Positions 48,398 through 60,176 of a stretch of DNA of 64,000 nucleotides are shown here, piece by piece. The DNA lies in assembly GCA_032622095.1 (NCBI GenBank), contig CP136064.1, forward strand, positions 134,365,129 to 134,429,128, read 5' to 3'. The position numbers and the translations under genes are program-made. Position 1 is the stretch's first letter, and the number at the start of each line of letters is the position of its first letter. This DNA is from Siphonodentalium dalli. Taxonomy: Eukaryota > Mollusca > Scaphopoda > Gadilida > Siphonodentaliidae. Under the pieces are notes generated by a model. It searched no databases. It was given only the letters and a program-made list of their open reading frames with translations, and was not told the DNA's origin.

Positions 48398-48960
48398 TTT
48401 AGCTCACCTGAAACGAAGTCTCCGGTGGAGCTATAGTCATCACTCCCCGTCCGTCCATCCGTCCGCCCGTCAACAATTCTTTGAACATCTTTTCCTCTGG
48501 AACCGTAAGACCAAATGGGTTCATATTTGGTGTGGATGTTCCCTAGGTGACTCTCAATCAGATTTGTTCAAATGAGGTCACTGGGTCAAAATTGTTGCGA
48601 AACCAGGGCCATAACTGTATTCATCCATAGTAATTCTTAGAATGACTTCTTTTCCAGAACTATAAGGCCGAATGGGTTCATATTTGGTCTGGATGTTCCC
48701 TAGGGGACTCACATTCAGATTTGTTCAAATTAGGTAACTGGGTCAAACAGTTGCGAAGCCAGGGCCATAACACTTTCCATCCATAGTGATTCTTTTGAAC
48801 ATCTTCTCAAATACCATCAGGCCAAATGGGTTCATGTTTGGTATGAAGGATCCTTGGGCGAATGGGGTTCAGATTTGTTCAAATGAGGTCACTGGGTAAA
48901 ATGTGGGCAGGGCCAGGGGCATAACTCCAAAAAATATTTTAAAAAATAAATAATTTATTA
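48398..48960 (+). mobile_element. Pearl-like element, AGCTCACCTG-type left end
   Basis: Starts TTTTTAGCTCACCTGAAACG and pairs with GGTGGAGCTATAG to form a 5' hairpin, followed by CCGTCCGTCCATCCGTCCGC. Three units of about 170-185 bp carry AATGGGTTCATATTTGGTCT-like, TCAGATTTGTTCAAATGAGG-like and AGGGCCATAAC sequence. The right end is missing here; similar diverged units reappear at 51510-51850. Confidence 0.68.
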
Positions 48961-49552
48961 AACTCCATTGTCAATCATGGTCAATCTCGCTCCCGGGAAC
49001 TATTGATTGGTCCATACACCATGGGCCTATTGCATGGTCTAATATATTTCACGCTATAATATATATAAATATGGGGGGGGGGGTAAATCAAACTATAAGA
49101 ACAAAATTATACTCAAACTACTAAAATTTGGTATGAAATTTCCAGCCAATTTTGTGTCAGTCATGAAATTTCCAACTATTGAACATTTTGGCTAAAATGG
49201 GGGTGGCTATGCGCCTTAAGTAACGACTGAGCTACCGCCCTCACCAATTAACATGGTGCATCCTTTATTATATAGGGCATAATGGAACATTTTACTACCA
49301 CAGCTTTCCAGGTAGTGACACCTGGCACTTTTAATCCAAGATGGCCGCCAATATGGCGTTCATATTTAGGAAAATGGTGATTTTCCTACTTATTTCAGAT
49401 ACAAAATTACATATATATCCCGTTGAAAATGATGGAATATGGGCTACTTTTTAATTTTCTATGGTGACATATCCTGTGGGCAAAGTATATACTAAACATA
49501 TGAGTGTCAGAGTGTGTCTCACATAAATTAAAATTTCAGAAGCTCGTGGATT
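48961..49552. other. No gene seen
   Basis: Includes a long G run (49074-49084) and short frames only. Confidence 0.5.
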
Positions 49553-49790
49553 AAATAACAGTGTCAATAACACCGTAGCTCAACTTGGAGGGGGACATTT
49601 CATGTAGGCCTACTACCGTCAATGGAGTTATTCGGAATGAAGAAAGTTGAAATGTCTAAGTAAAACCAAATGTCAATACGAACTTACGAAGATATATAAA
49701 TTAAGTAAAATCCAATATGGCCACTGGCGGCCATGTTTTCCAATTAAATTCCAAAATCTTTGATAGCTCCCATCTAGTGGGGTTTATATA
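49553..49790 (+). mobile_element. Pearl-like element, copy 3 (single degraded core unit)
   Basis: CAGTGTCAATAACACCGTAG then CTCAACTTGGA matches the left end of the 14.6 and 17.6 kb elements, followed by GTCAATGGAG, TTGAAATGTCTAA and one core unit (GTAAAATCCAATATGGCCAC, GGCGGCCATGTTTTCC, GCTCCCATCTA). The right hairpin end was not found, so it is a 3'-truncated copy outside the CHTF18 gene. Confidence 0.68.
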
Positions 49791-50339
49791 TACAAAAAAA
49801 ATCATCACCACCGCCACAATTATGACTTAACTCAACCTAAGAAAATGAGGTGGTCAGGTAGACACCATAGTGACGAAGACACGATGTTGTGCAACGAAGG
49901 ACCCGTTCCCCTTGTATAGTACACATACCTAAATGTTTAGGTTACGTTCATACGCATATCAAATGCGGTGTCTTTTATAGTCATTCACTCTACCATATCA
50001 TTATGTCAATCTATGGCGAAATTCTTTCAAACCAGTTTTTATCTTTGGTACCGTACTTCACCATGATTCGCCTATATTTAATATGAATGTAATCATAAAT
50101 ATTTGCCAAATAAATCTTGATAATATCCGTAAACTTGCTTAATTGTCTTTTTCCATTAACGTAAGTTGCCTATATATATATATAGGCCTATGCTTTTCAC
50201 ACAATTGCTCTTGGATTGATTTTCACCTATGACCACCAATATAACCATGCACCATTATTGCCACGTCGAAGGAAACATTAATGGGCATATATTCCTAAGT
50301 TTTTATTAAGTTTGATTCTATCAAATATTTAGGCTATAT
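49791..50339. other. No gene seen
   Basis: AT-rich with a TA-repeat near 50172; no coherent coding signal. Confidence 0.5.
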
Positions 50340-50650
50340 ATCAAATTGCAGACTTCTGTCTGTTGTCTGTTTGTTAGCTATGGCCGGGAAAACTGCCCGA
50401 CGGATTTCGACGAAATTTTATACCTAGGGGTAGCCTACGTTTGTCCGGGGAGTGTTTTTGGGCCGGTCAAGCGTGACCCCGACCTGAGATTGACCTTCAA
50501 AATGGTCAATTCAAGGTCAAATCGGGTCCAATTTCGCATGTAACCATGTCCTTGCTCATATACGCTCCTATAGTCATGTTTCTGGCAAAGAAATCCTTAA
50601 ATAGCCCGGACGAATAGCCCGGACGAAGTCGGGCCCACCAGCTATAGTTG
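50340..50650. repeat. Dispersed-repeat-like segment (CTGTTTGTTAGCTATGG type)
   Basis: CTGTCTGTTGTCTGTTTGTT, AAACTGCCCGACGGATTTCG and a duplicated AATAGCCCGGACGAA resemble the degenerate ends of animal repeats carrying CGACGGATTTCGACGAAAT-type words. Class not assigned; the 65-codon frame over it looks incidental. Confidence 0.35.
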
Positions 50651-51065
50651 CTATATATAACACATTTCCAGAAGAAATATTCATTCCATAATTATGCATT
50701 GTTGCATTTTGTTTTTGATGGTCGCCTTGGTGGCTCAGTCGGAAATGCGCATAGTGAATCAGCTCGTCGTAAATGGCAAAGCAGGTACTGGACCAGTTAA
50801 AAAAAAGATTTGCATATGAACCACACAAAGGGAAGGGAACCTTATTTGTTTCTCTGTGCGAGTTTTCGACTGCATATATACATACACCTGCTGAGGTGTG
50901 ATTTCTCTTTCTATACCAATAGCCTATAATATGACAGAATCTTCCAACAATATCTGAATTACCTTTAAAGAATATATCCAACGAATAAACGCATTGATTT
51001 GGGACATCAGGTTTAGAATTACATGTACGGAAACCTTCTTAAAAAATGCCATATATAGTAGTGTT

Positions 51066-51503
51066 CGTGACGGAATTACAACGTTGTGTAATTCCGTCAC
51101 GTTCAAGCATGTAATTCCGTCACGGCAATGTGACCGCAATAACAAAATGAGGACATGGTAACTCATTCTATGATGGGTAAAATTATAAGGTAGGCTAGTA
51201 TATCCATATAAATCACCAGGTTGACAATTTATTCTCTATAGTCATCAGAGTTTGCAGATAATAAGATCACAAGTTTGCGGGTAGTGGAAAACCGAGGTCA
51301 CTTCTGTGTAATTCCGTCACAGAGTTTCAACCCATGCACTCTGAGTAGAACACTGGCAATGCGATATGACCCACTGTACATAGTGTTCAAAGGAGAGATG
51401 CCAAGGTTTCCAGTATACAAACTACCTTCACTAATCTCTGACAAAATGCAAGCAAATGAAAGCTCAAACTTGTTTGACTCGATTTTTTTGTAATTCCGTC
51501 ACG
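51066..51503. repeat. Group 1 of TGTAATTCCGTCACG motifs
   Basis: Motif copies at 51066-51080 (minus), 51087-51101, 51110-51124, 51307-51320 (last base changed) and 51489-51503. The sequence between copies is not obviously repeated. Four further copies occur at 53686-54091. Confidence 0.75.
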
Positions 51504-51509
51504 ATGGAT

Positions 51510-51850
51510 TTCGTGAGATGGGGTCACCAGGTTAAATAGGGTGGGACCAGGGACATAACTATATGTCTCTATAGTAATTCTTAAAATGTCTTCTCAAGAG
51601 AGGTTGGACTATTTAGCTTTCATATACTTGGAGGATCCTTTAGTGACTGAGATTCAGATTTGTTAACATGAGGTCATTGCAACATGTTAAGAAATGACGG
51701 GGCTATGGGGAGTTAACACTTTTGTGTCTAATAAAATCATTGAAATACCAAATTCATTAAATCATCTACCTAGCTTGGACAATATTTACCATTTCTCTTA
51801 CCTTTGGCAGCCAATTTAGCCAAAGCTCCACATCTAATATCAATAAGCAT
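51510..51850. repeat. Diverged units of the AGCTCACCTG pearl-like family
   Basis: GGATCCTTTAGTGACTGAGA then TTCAGATTTGTTAACATGAG, and AGGTCATTG, match the core of the 48.4-48.96 kb element. Possibly the displaced remainder of that element. Confidence 0.45.
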
Positions 51851-51932
51851 GTGAATATGTACATAATGTGCAAATTTTCATGCTTTAGTCACAAAGTTAA
51901 TTTCTTTTTAACAAGGGGAGAGTCGACTCCAC

Positions 51933-54542
51933 GGGACACACTAATAACATTGTCACAAGGCTCCGGTCACATTCGTAGCCAGCTTTTTAAATCGATCACA
52001 AATGTAGCCAGCTTTTCTACGGCGATCACATATTTGTAGCCAGCTTTTCATATTCATGCGAGCTTCAATGAACAAGATTATGTTAGTCTCGTTTTTCTGA
52101 GTTGATGAATGAAAAACAACATAAATTTTAATTTGATATTAGTTCACCTAATAACCTGAGGTTTCCGATCAATGTCGTTAGATGCTCGAATTATATTCCA
52201 ATATAAGTTGATAAACGAAGTCAGTTTTGGAGCATGACGTCGATATTTTAGTAACGAACGCGATGACGTCATATTTCGCGCCATATAAAGCATGGAATTA
52301 GAAAAGCTGGCTACGAATGTGATCGCCGGCGAAAAGCTGGCTACGTTTGTGATCGATTTAAAAAGCTGGCTACGAACTGTGACCGGAGCCTTGTGACAAT
52401 GACCCCATCGGCCACACTAATAGTTGTAGTCCGAGCCCGAGCCCGAGTCCAGTAAAATGTGTAGTTGGGATTTTCAATTTCGTTAATATAATTCCAATAA
52501 TGATGAATTTTGGTTTGTGGTAAGTTATGCCAATCACAAATAAAAAAAACTAAAAAGATAATTTGTAAGTCTTATATTTCAACTTTTATCGACATTTTTC
52601 GTTCTCCAGCACACTAAAAGTTGTAGTTGGAATCAGCCGAGCCAGCCGCGGAGTCGCTAATTATCTGTTAATTACTATTGTTAGGAATATGTTGGAAATG
52701 AGGACATAAGTAGGATTCTAATCATGATTATTTAACTGTTGATATATATTATAATTCTACCGATGCCTATATAACTCACATTGAGGCCAGTCACCATTAG
52801 TGACGCACGCTGAACGTGTAGCTCCTTGGTAAACGTATCGGAAAACGAGGTAGACATCAGTCGGATTATTATAGTGTCATTATGTAAATAATATATTAAT
52901 AATGTAGGCCTACTAATATCACGTTTTATTTCAGGTGTTATTAATGTTTTTCAAGTTTATAATTTCAGGTGCAGTTCATGGCGAATAAGATGGAAGTCTA
53001 GATAAAAAAAACGGCCCTTTTCATGAATTCCACGAAAAGGCGGCCATGGATACCAATAATGGGTATTTGCATCATTGTCATGTCATCGGGGAATGTTGTT
53101 GCTTCTTCTGTATTTCATTATTACTATCCAATGAATATATTTTGGAATGGTCATTGCCCTCACTATACAATCTCTTAAACACCAGATATTGTGTGACTGG
53201 GGATCAATGATGCGCGCATGCGCAGTCAACGCATATTTTCATGTTTTGCCAAATAAGGTCAAATGAACCAAAATATCATTTTCAAGCAGCTCAATGGTCA
53301 TTCTAGGTTAATAGTGGGGCTATCGCGGTTTTTTGCCGTTCATAACCGGTCACGAAAAACCCATAACCGTCCCAGCTCTAGTGGGGCATGTGTGGAAATG
53401 TTATTTTTGTCACATTTCCCATATCACAATCTGCCTCAATTACCATAGTATCCCCTTTTTGCACATATATTTTAGTAAAATGACGGTTTAACCCCTATAT
53501 ACCAACAACCCGTTTATAAGGTAAAAACAGTCGCATAGCAACCGTTGCCATGGAAAGTATTTTCGTGATTGCCCCCATATCTGAAAATAATACGTGGGAC
53601 CTAATATACAAATGTGCCAAGTTTTATGCTTTTATGACAATGTCCGCATTTATTACACAAAAAACTATACCTAACAAAATCGCACGGTGATTCCGTCACG
53701 CCCGTTGTGTGATTCCGTCACGGCGAACAAACCGAGTTAACTAGTAATATACACATAAGTGTGTGACAATGCGGCTTTTTTCTGCAAGTATAATGCATCT
53801 ACTTTACTAATTGGGAACTGTTTCCAGGTCAGCTTGGCTGAATGAGCAGGGTTCTTCAATAGTACGAACCTACCCTCATATTGATGGCACTTTTTTGGTG
53901 ATTCCGTCACGGACACAATTTGACCCAGAGTGAGATGATACTTAAATACACATATAGTTGTATATAATCAAACAACTTTGTATAGTATGTACAATGTTTT
54001 ATTATTTTAAGCGGTACCCTACTGGTCATAATTTTAGATTTTATAGGCCACAGAAAAGTGAAATTCCGTAAAATTTGGTGATTCCGTCACGCTGGAATTC
54101 ATGTTTTCGGGGCCACACACTTTCTCCTAAAGAGTAATCTTTAAAATTGCTAAATCTTCATATATTGCTTAATAAACAAAAGTCATTGTTTGTTTTTATT
54201 CCCACTACTCGCCCTTTGATCTTCATGTGACCCACCACTGACTTAATCCAATTAGCCGCCTAACAATAGCAATTAACAGCTAATTATAGCGACTCGGCGG
54301 CTGGCTTGGCTGATTACAACTACAATTTGTAGTGTGCTGGAGAACGAAAAATATCGATAAAAGTTGAAATATAAGACTTACAAATTATCTTTTTAGTTTT
54401 TATTATTTGTAATTGGCATAACTTACCACAAACAAAAATTCATCATTATTGGAATTATATTAACGACAATAAACGAAATTGAAAATCCCAATTACACATT
54501 TTACTGGACTCGGGCTCGGACTACAACTATTAGTGTGTCCCC
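51933..54542. mobile_element. TIR element of about 2.6 kb with about 275-bp inverted ends
   Basis: Left TIR GGGACACACTAATA, interrupted by a MITE and continuing GTTGTAGTCCGAGCCCGAG to about 52690. The right TIR at about 54265-54542 is its reverse complement and ends CTATTAGTGTGTCCC. The 7-bp sequence ACTCCAC flanks both ends (51926-51932, 54543-54549), or 8 bp with one mismatch. The interior carries four GTGATTCCGTCACG motifs and a perfect NRF-1-like CGCGCATGCGCA (53213-53224). No transposase was seen, so non-autonomous; hAT-like by target-site length only. Confidence 0.75.
51947..52412. mobile_element. MITE, 466 bp, nested in the TIR of the 2.6 kb element
   Basis: CACACTAATA is duplicated on both sides (51937-51946 and 52413-52422), a 10-bp target duplication. 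Inverted arms of about 100 bp run from CATTGTCACAAGGCTCCGGT and to GGAGCCTTGTGACAATG. Each arm contains three direct copies of a GTAGCCAGCTTTT word preceded by GATCACA-type sequence. A 10-bp duplication is Mutator-like; no coding capacity. Confidence 0.82.
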
Positions 54543-54549
54543 ACTCCAC

Positions 54550-55789
54550 TACCATATAAGACGTAATCGTCGAAAGGGTGGTTTGTGTAGCCTAATGTAT
54601 TTATCGCTTTGTAATTCACACACACACACGTGTACATGTATAATTCCCATCATGGTATCTAAATAAAAATCAAATCAATCAGTTATTTACTCCCTTACGA
54701 GACCCATAAGATCAAAGTTAAAGCAATAACGCGCACCTGCCGAGAGCCCCACTAAACTTGGATTTTCCAATCTCGTACAAGGCGTTATATTGCGTGAGTT
54801 AAAGTATATTATTCCTGAAAGATAAAAGTATGAGTAATCTTTCATCGATAAATTAAAAATACCCGCTGATTCGAGCGGAATTTCTTGACCACAGACACTT
54901 GTAAGTATTTAGACCTACAACACACACAGACCATTGGTATGTCCTGTTTGAACCTAGTTTTATCACTCAAAATTTAATTCGGCGAGAACTTAAAATTGTG
55001 AGGCAAACTTTTTTGTTTAAAAAAATAAAATATTTTTCTGTTTTAAATCACTGGTTAGGAACTGTTTCATCGGAAGTCGCTCTATCGCCGTTATTGTGAT
55101 GGTTCAGGACTGGTTTTATATGGGTCCTTATAATTAAAATTAATAATTTTCGAGACAAAATCAAGCATAATTTATTAAATTTAATGATCAGGTCTGGCAA
55201 TTCCCAAATATAGCTAGTATACTAATATTACTATTACCTTATGAATCATATGATGTTGGTAAAAGCTATTCTGCCACTACCAGCTGAATAAGATTAAGAG
55301 TGTAATCTTATTATGCCGCTTATAGTGGCAGAATAGCCTGTTTGGCTATTCTGCTGACCAAATGAGTCACAAAAATTGTACTTTATATATCCATCACATC
55401 ATCGCCACAGGCACTTTTTAAAAAACAATGTTTACTTAATGATAATATAACTTATAAGGCATATTTTGAAATATTTTTTTCTACAACTTACAAGTACAAC
55501 CAGGGTAATTTCCAGGCCAGTTTTGGTACCTGGCGCCCCAAAAAAACAGTTAGAAAGAAGAAAAATTCCTCAGATAATTTGTTTTTTGATCATTATTACT
55601 AGAAAACAAACACGACTAACACTAAATCATCAAATGAAGCAATAAATTGTCATTTTATGGCAGTATGTACATGTAGTTCAAAGGGGAGGCCACCCCATAC
55701 CCTCCCCAACTTAGGGCTGCGGCCTTCGGATATGACTTTGGCATATAAACAGGTGTCCCCAAATAATTACTGGAAACTACACTGAGTAC
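54550..55789. other. No gene; one small inverted repeat
   Basis: A (CA)n tract near 54620 and an inverted repeat at about 55266-55345 whose arms are GCTATTCTGCCACTA and TAGTGGCAGAATAGC, with an inner AATAAGATTA/TAATCTTATT pair. Otherwise nothing recognised. Confidence 0.5.
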
Positions 55790-58363
55790 AACCCAGACAG
55801 CACAACGATGTCGGCCCAACCGTCGGTATGTCCATCGGGGCGACGTCGACCCGACGTCGTTGTGAAATAGAGATGGTCGGCAACAGGTCGGCACCCGACG
55901 TTAACTAGATTTTGCAAGAACTGGAGGTCGACATATGGTCGGCTGTTGACAGGTAACTGACAAGTTATAAATAAATCGCGGAATATTTATATATCACGTA
56001 CCATATTGATGCCCGAAGTCGTATATTAATCTTTGCTACATAAATTCCACCCTTGAAGATTTATTGCACGTTCCATGCTTTTATAGTAGTTTTTGAAGTG
56101 ATTGTCGTTGTTTTCATACATTGGTCAGTAAAACGTCGGTTGCCGACGGATTACCAACCGAAAACGTCATTGTCGCTAATATGACGTCTGCTGCGTCAAT
56201 TTGAAAGCTTCGGTCACATTATTTTCGACTTAAAATTCGTTGCTGATTGGAGCCTAACATTATTATTTCTTCTCTGATGTGGAAAATTAATCACAATGGT
56301 GTTAATGATTACGCAGAGGACCATGCGTGCATGGATATACATTTCCAGGGCGGAATAATATAGGTAAGTTTAATATTTTTCCAAAATATATTGCACACTC
56401 ATGGCAATCATCCGAAGTTCCGGGCTCGATTGGTAGGTCTACCCCTAAATAAAACAGCTTAATAATAGCCACATTTGTCTCTATTATATAGAGTTTCTCA
56501 TTGTATCAAACAGATTTTTACTTACATATACCGGTATGTAATGTCTAAAAGGTACTTGAATATCAATTGAAGGTCCAAATTATGTTCTATTTTGTTACAT
56601 CGCGGCCCATTTCTGGAGGGATCAACAAATTAGGTCTACAAATATTCTTAACAGTAACGTTATATTCGGCCTCTTTATGCCACAGCAAGATTAATGTTAG
56701 TGATATAATTGAGAACGTTTGGGTCCAGAACTTTCTTCGGCTTTGACCAATAAATAGTTTCTTCAACTTCCTTGTTACGATCTAGTCCTCACAGGCTCAC
56801 ATGGTACATGTATAAATAAAGGGCATGCATGTGCATGTAGCACATGTGCGAAAATTCAATGTAGATTGAACCTAGTTCTGACATTATCAGGATTGTTCTT
56901 GGCCTACATTGTATGCAGTAACTGTTGGTATGGCGAATGGATCAACATAATGTCATCTTCTTCCAAATCACGTCAACAAACGTTAGAAGTGTTAATGAGC
57001 CATGTCCGTATAAATTATTGTAATGTATTCTATTTATGTAACCGTTACATATATATTCCTGGATTGGATATTAGGGCAACAGTCTCTTTTGTTAAAAAAA
57101 ATGCTTGTTAAAATTTAATATATGCATGATGAAACATGAAGAGCGTTTAGCAAGCGCTATTCTGAATTGCACGATTAAACTATTGGCAAAAAATAATTGT
57201 TTCTATTGACATGCCACATCGCCCCCCCCCCCCCCCAAATTAATTTTATGTTAGAAGCAGGATACATGTATCAGAGAATTAAATGGAGACACGGACTCAG
57301 TGTATATGAGTGTTGATGATTGCTTAAAATGCGCTTGCTTCAGTGAGAGTGAACAAATTCTTATTTCTTATCAAAATGGCTATGTACGATCGGAATGGCA
57401 CATTGAGATGTCCCTCAACTCGGATCAACCTTGAAAATCTGTCCCGATTTTCGCATATGTCGGGTTTCAAATTGTGACAACCTATAATCTAGCCCAGATT
57501 GCGATGATCTATAGGAATCGTTCACGATACATGTGAGAGATTTTCGTGTGCTGCATGGTGTTTGTCATTTTGTACGTTGCTCTCTGAATAGGAGTATATC
57601 ACATTACGTAGATACAGATGTGACATGAGGTGTGAATCCACAGTCCCTACATGCATGTGAAAAAGCCAATAATGCAGACTGAACTTTCGGTCGAACTATA
57701 TGCGTAGATATATATATGATGTGAACTGGAAAGTTAATCGGAATTTCGTGGTACAGAGTTTTTGACCTTCAGGCAATCGAACCCAAGAAGATTAGGCCGG
57801 AAAAATCTTAGTACAGGAAACTCGGGGATATAAAATTTCAAATTCAAAATTCCAGACATTATGCCTAAAGCAAGTCTGACGAATTTCACAGAGAACTATA
57901 TACGTACGGGCTGATTTATTAGAGACAAGTTAAGCACCATTTCGGACACCGTTGTATAGATATTCAACACTACTGATCGATCCACTATAAGTATATACAT
58001 AATAAATAATGTTATACGTGTTTTTTGCGTTGATTTTTAACATTAAAAATTGTTGGCAGCTATTTGGGGTCTGGATCGTATATACGCAATCCTATAATAT
58101 TCCACTTGAATTATCCCAATTAATATCAGTAGCTTTGTTTGATTTGTAATGTATAATTATATTAACACGATTAAACATTGACAATTAGCCATCTTTCTTC
58201 TGGCATTTATAACCGTTTCAAAATTTGTTTTGTGACTTCTTGGTTAACTGGAAATTCACAGAGAATTGCAATCGTTTTAATCTTGTTAGTTTAGTTTGCA
58301 ATTATAGTATATACTATATATATCATCATCAGCATCATCATCCTCAGCATCATCGTCTTCAAC

Positions 58364-59836
58364 TAGAGCTGAAACGGTTAGACGGTTAACCGGTTAGCAT
58401 CCGGTTAGCGACGTAACCGGTTAGAAAAAAATGAACCGGACGTAACCGCATCCCGTTGTCAGTTGAATGCGAACGTGAATAATCCTCAAAATATTAGGTT
58501 AAATGATGCAAAACTAATACTAAATCCCGTATCACTGATAGTAGACATAGTAGAGTGCAATGCAAGCCTTAATTGGTACACGCGGTAGTATCAGATACTT
58601 AGTAGCAATTCTCGAACTGTCTGGAAGTGTCGGCGACCTTCAATCAATTCCGACCCTTTGAAGTTTTCTTCCGAAAAAAGCACGTGTGCAGTCACTGTGT
58701 ATCAAGTCTGAATGCACACAAGGAAGTGACAACGTAAAAGTGGCGTTGTGTGGCAATGCGTGCTTTCGTAACTTAATAGTTAATAATGCACGAAGCAACA
58801 TGGATTCAAATTGGAATCACACCACGACATACTATATATAAAACTGTTTTACAGTCGGGTTTATAAAAACTATGTAAGTCGACAAAGTTTGAAGATTGAG
58901 ATCAGCTGCACAATGTCTTCACTCTTCCCGTTCTTCCTCCCTGTTGTGATTTAATATGATCAATTCCATTGAGTGACCGAACAGACATCGTAGTTGAAGC
59001 AACCCAAAACTTCTTCAACAATCGTCCCTTTTATCAAGGAAATTGATGCTCCATGCTACTCTGTAATGCACGAAGCAACATGGATTCAAATTGGAATCAC
59101 ACCACGACATACTATATATAAAACTGTTTTACAGTGGGGTTTATAAAAACTATGTAAGTGGTTGTGCCTGTGGGACTAATTAACACTCAATTTGGCAGTA
59201 ATTGCTATATGTTAAGTGATTGCATACTGAAACCGAGGTTTTTTTTTACCAAAAAAAACCGAAACCGAAACGTAAATTATATAACCTCCCAACACTTAGT
59301 CTAGAGTCCGCTATCATGATACTGACGAATAGCTCAAATACTGAATAGGACTGCGAGTCTGACCTAACTGACCTTCCTTTTTGTTCTATAGTTATTACTT
59401 TCTTGTCTTTATATATAATGCATTGGAGGATATACCAATGATGATAATGATATATTACAGCTCTTTAATATATAGTTTTGTTACTCGTTTTAACAATACC
59501 CATACTATTTTACTCGTTTTACAAATGCCCAAACATATGCTGATCATGGCAAATAAGCGATCTCCCCTGCCATTCGCAACTTTCACTTGCTCATTCCCCA
59601 TAACGAGAGCCAGCAAAAGAACAGTGAATGCGTGTTTTTGAATATCGTTAAATGCCGTGAATAAGGTCTTTATTTCAGCTACTACTTCTCACCTAGTTTT
59701 GTCCCTGGAGCATGGCATAATGTCGACATAATTAGTGTGAGAGAAGTCCGATAGAAATTTAGCGGTTAACCGGTTGAAATCCGGTTAACCCCGATGGTTA
59801 ACCGGTTAGAAGAATGGGTCAACCGTTTCAGCTCTA
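58364..59836. mobile_element. hAT-type element, 1473 bp, in the CAT microsatellite
   Basis: TIRs TAGAGCTGAAACGGTT and AACCGTTTCAGCTCTA; TCTTCAAC flanks it exactly at 58356-58363 and 59837-59844 (8 bp). Subterminal GGTTAACCGGTTAG words cluster at both ends. A 92-bp segment (AATGCACGAAGCAACATGGA onward) is repeated at about 58786 and 59067. The frame at 59381-59641 shows no recognised transposase motif, so the element looks non-autonomous. Confidence 0.88.
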
Positions 59837-59844
59837 TCTTCAAC

Positions 59845-60176
59845 ATCATCATTATCATCACCATCATCAGCAGCATCATTATCTTCCTCACCACAATCTT
59901 CATCATGATCCTCACCACCATCATCATCATTATCACCATCCTCACCACCACCACCAACACCACCATCATCATCATCCTCATCATCATCATCACCATCATC
60001 GTCACCATCAGCAGCAGCATCATTATCATCCTCACCACAATCTTCATCATCATCCTCACCACCGGTCCACCACCACCATCATCATCATCATCCTCACCAC
60101 CATCATCATCATCATCATCATCATCCTCATCATCATCATCCTCATCAACATCATCCTCACCACCATCCTCCTCCTT
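59845..60176. repeat. CAT/CCT trinucleotide microsatellite
   Basis: About 330 bp of imperfect (CAT)n with CAC and CCT variants, continued on the other side of the hAT element at 58322-58355. Long frames through it (poly-His, poly-Ile or poly-Ser on the plus strand, Met/Val-rich on the minus strand) are translations of the repeat, not genes. Confidence 0.92.

Noticed and set aside
50719-50795. tRNA-like A box (TGGCTCAGTCGG) with a weak B-box-like GGTACTGGACC 53 bp later
   Set aside because: The B box is poor, the spacing is long and no acceptor stem pairs; at most a tRNA-derived SINE relic.
50574-50981. 135-codon minus-strand frame as an upstream gene
   Set aside because: Overlaps a dispersed-repeat-like segment, no recognisable domain, composition like translated noncoding DNA.
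56866-57111. Frame with a signal-peptide-like start (LVLTLSGLFLAYIVC)
   Set aside because: It starts at TTG, lies in a foldback arm whose inverted copy does not keep the frame, and has no known relative.
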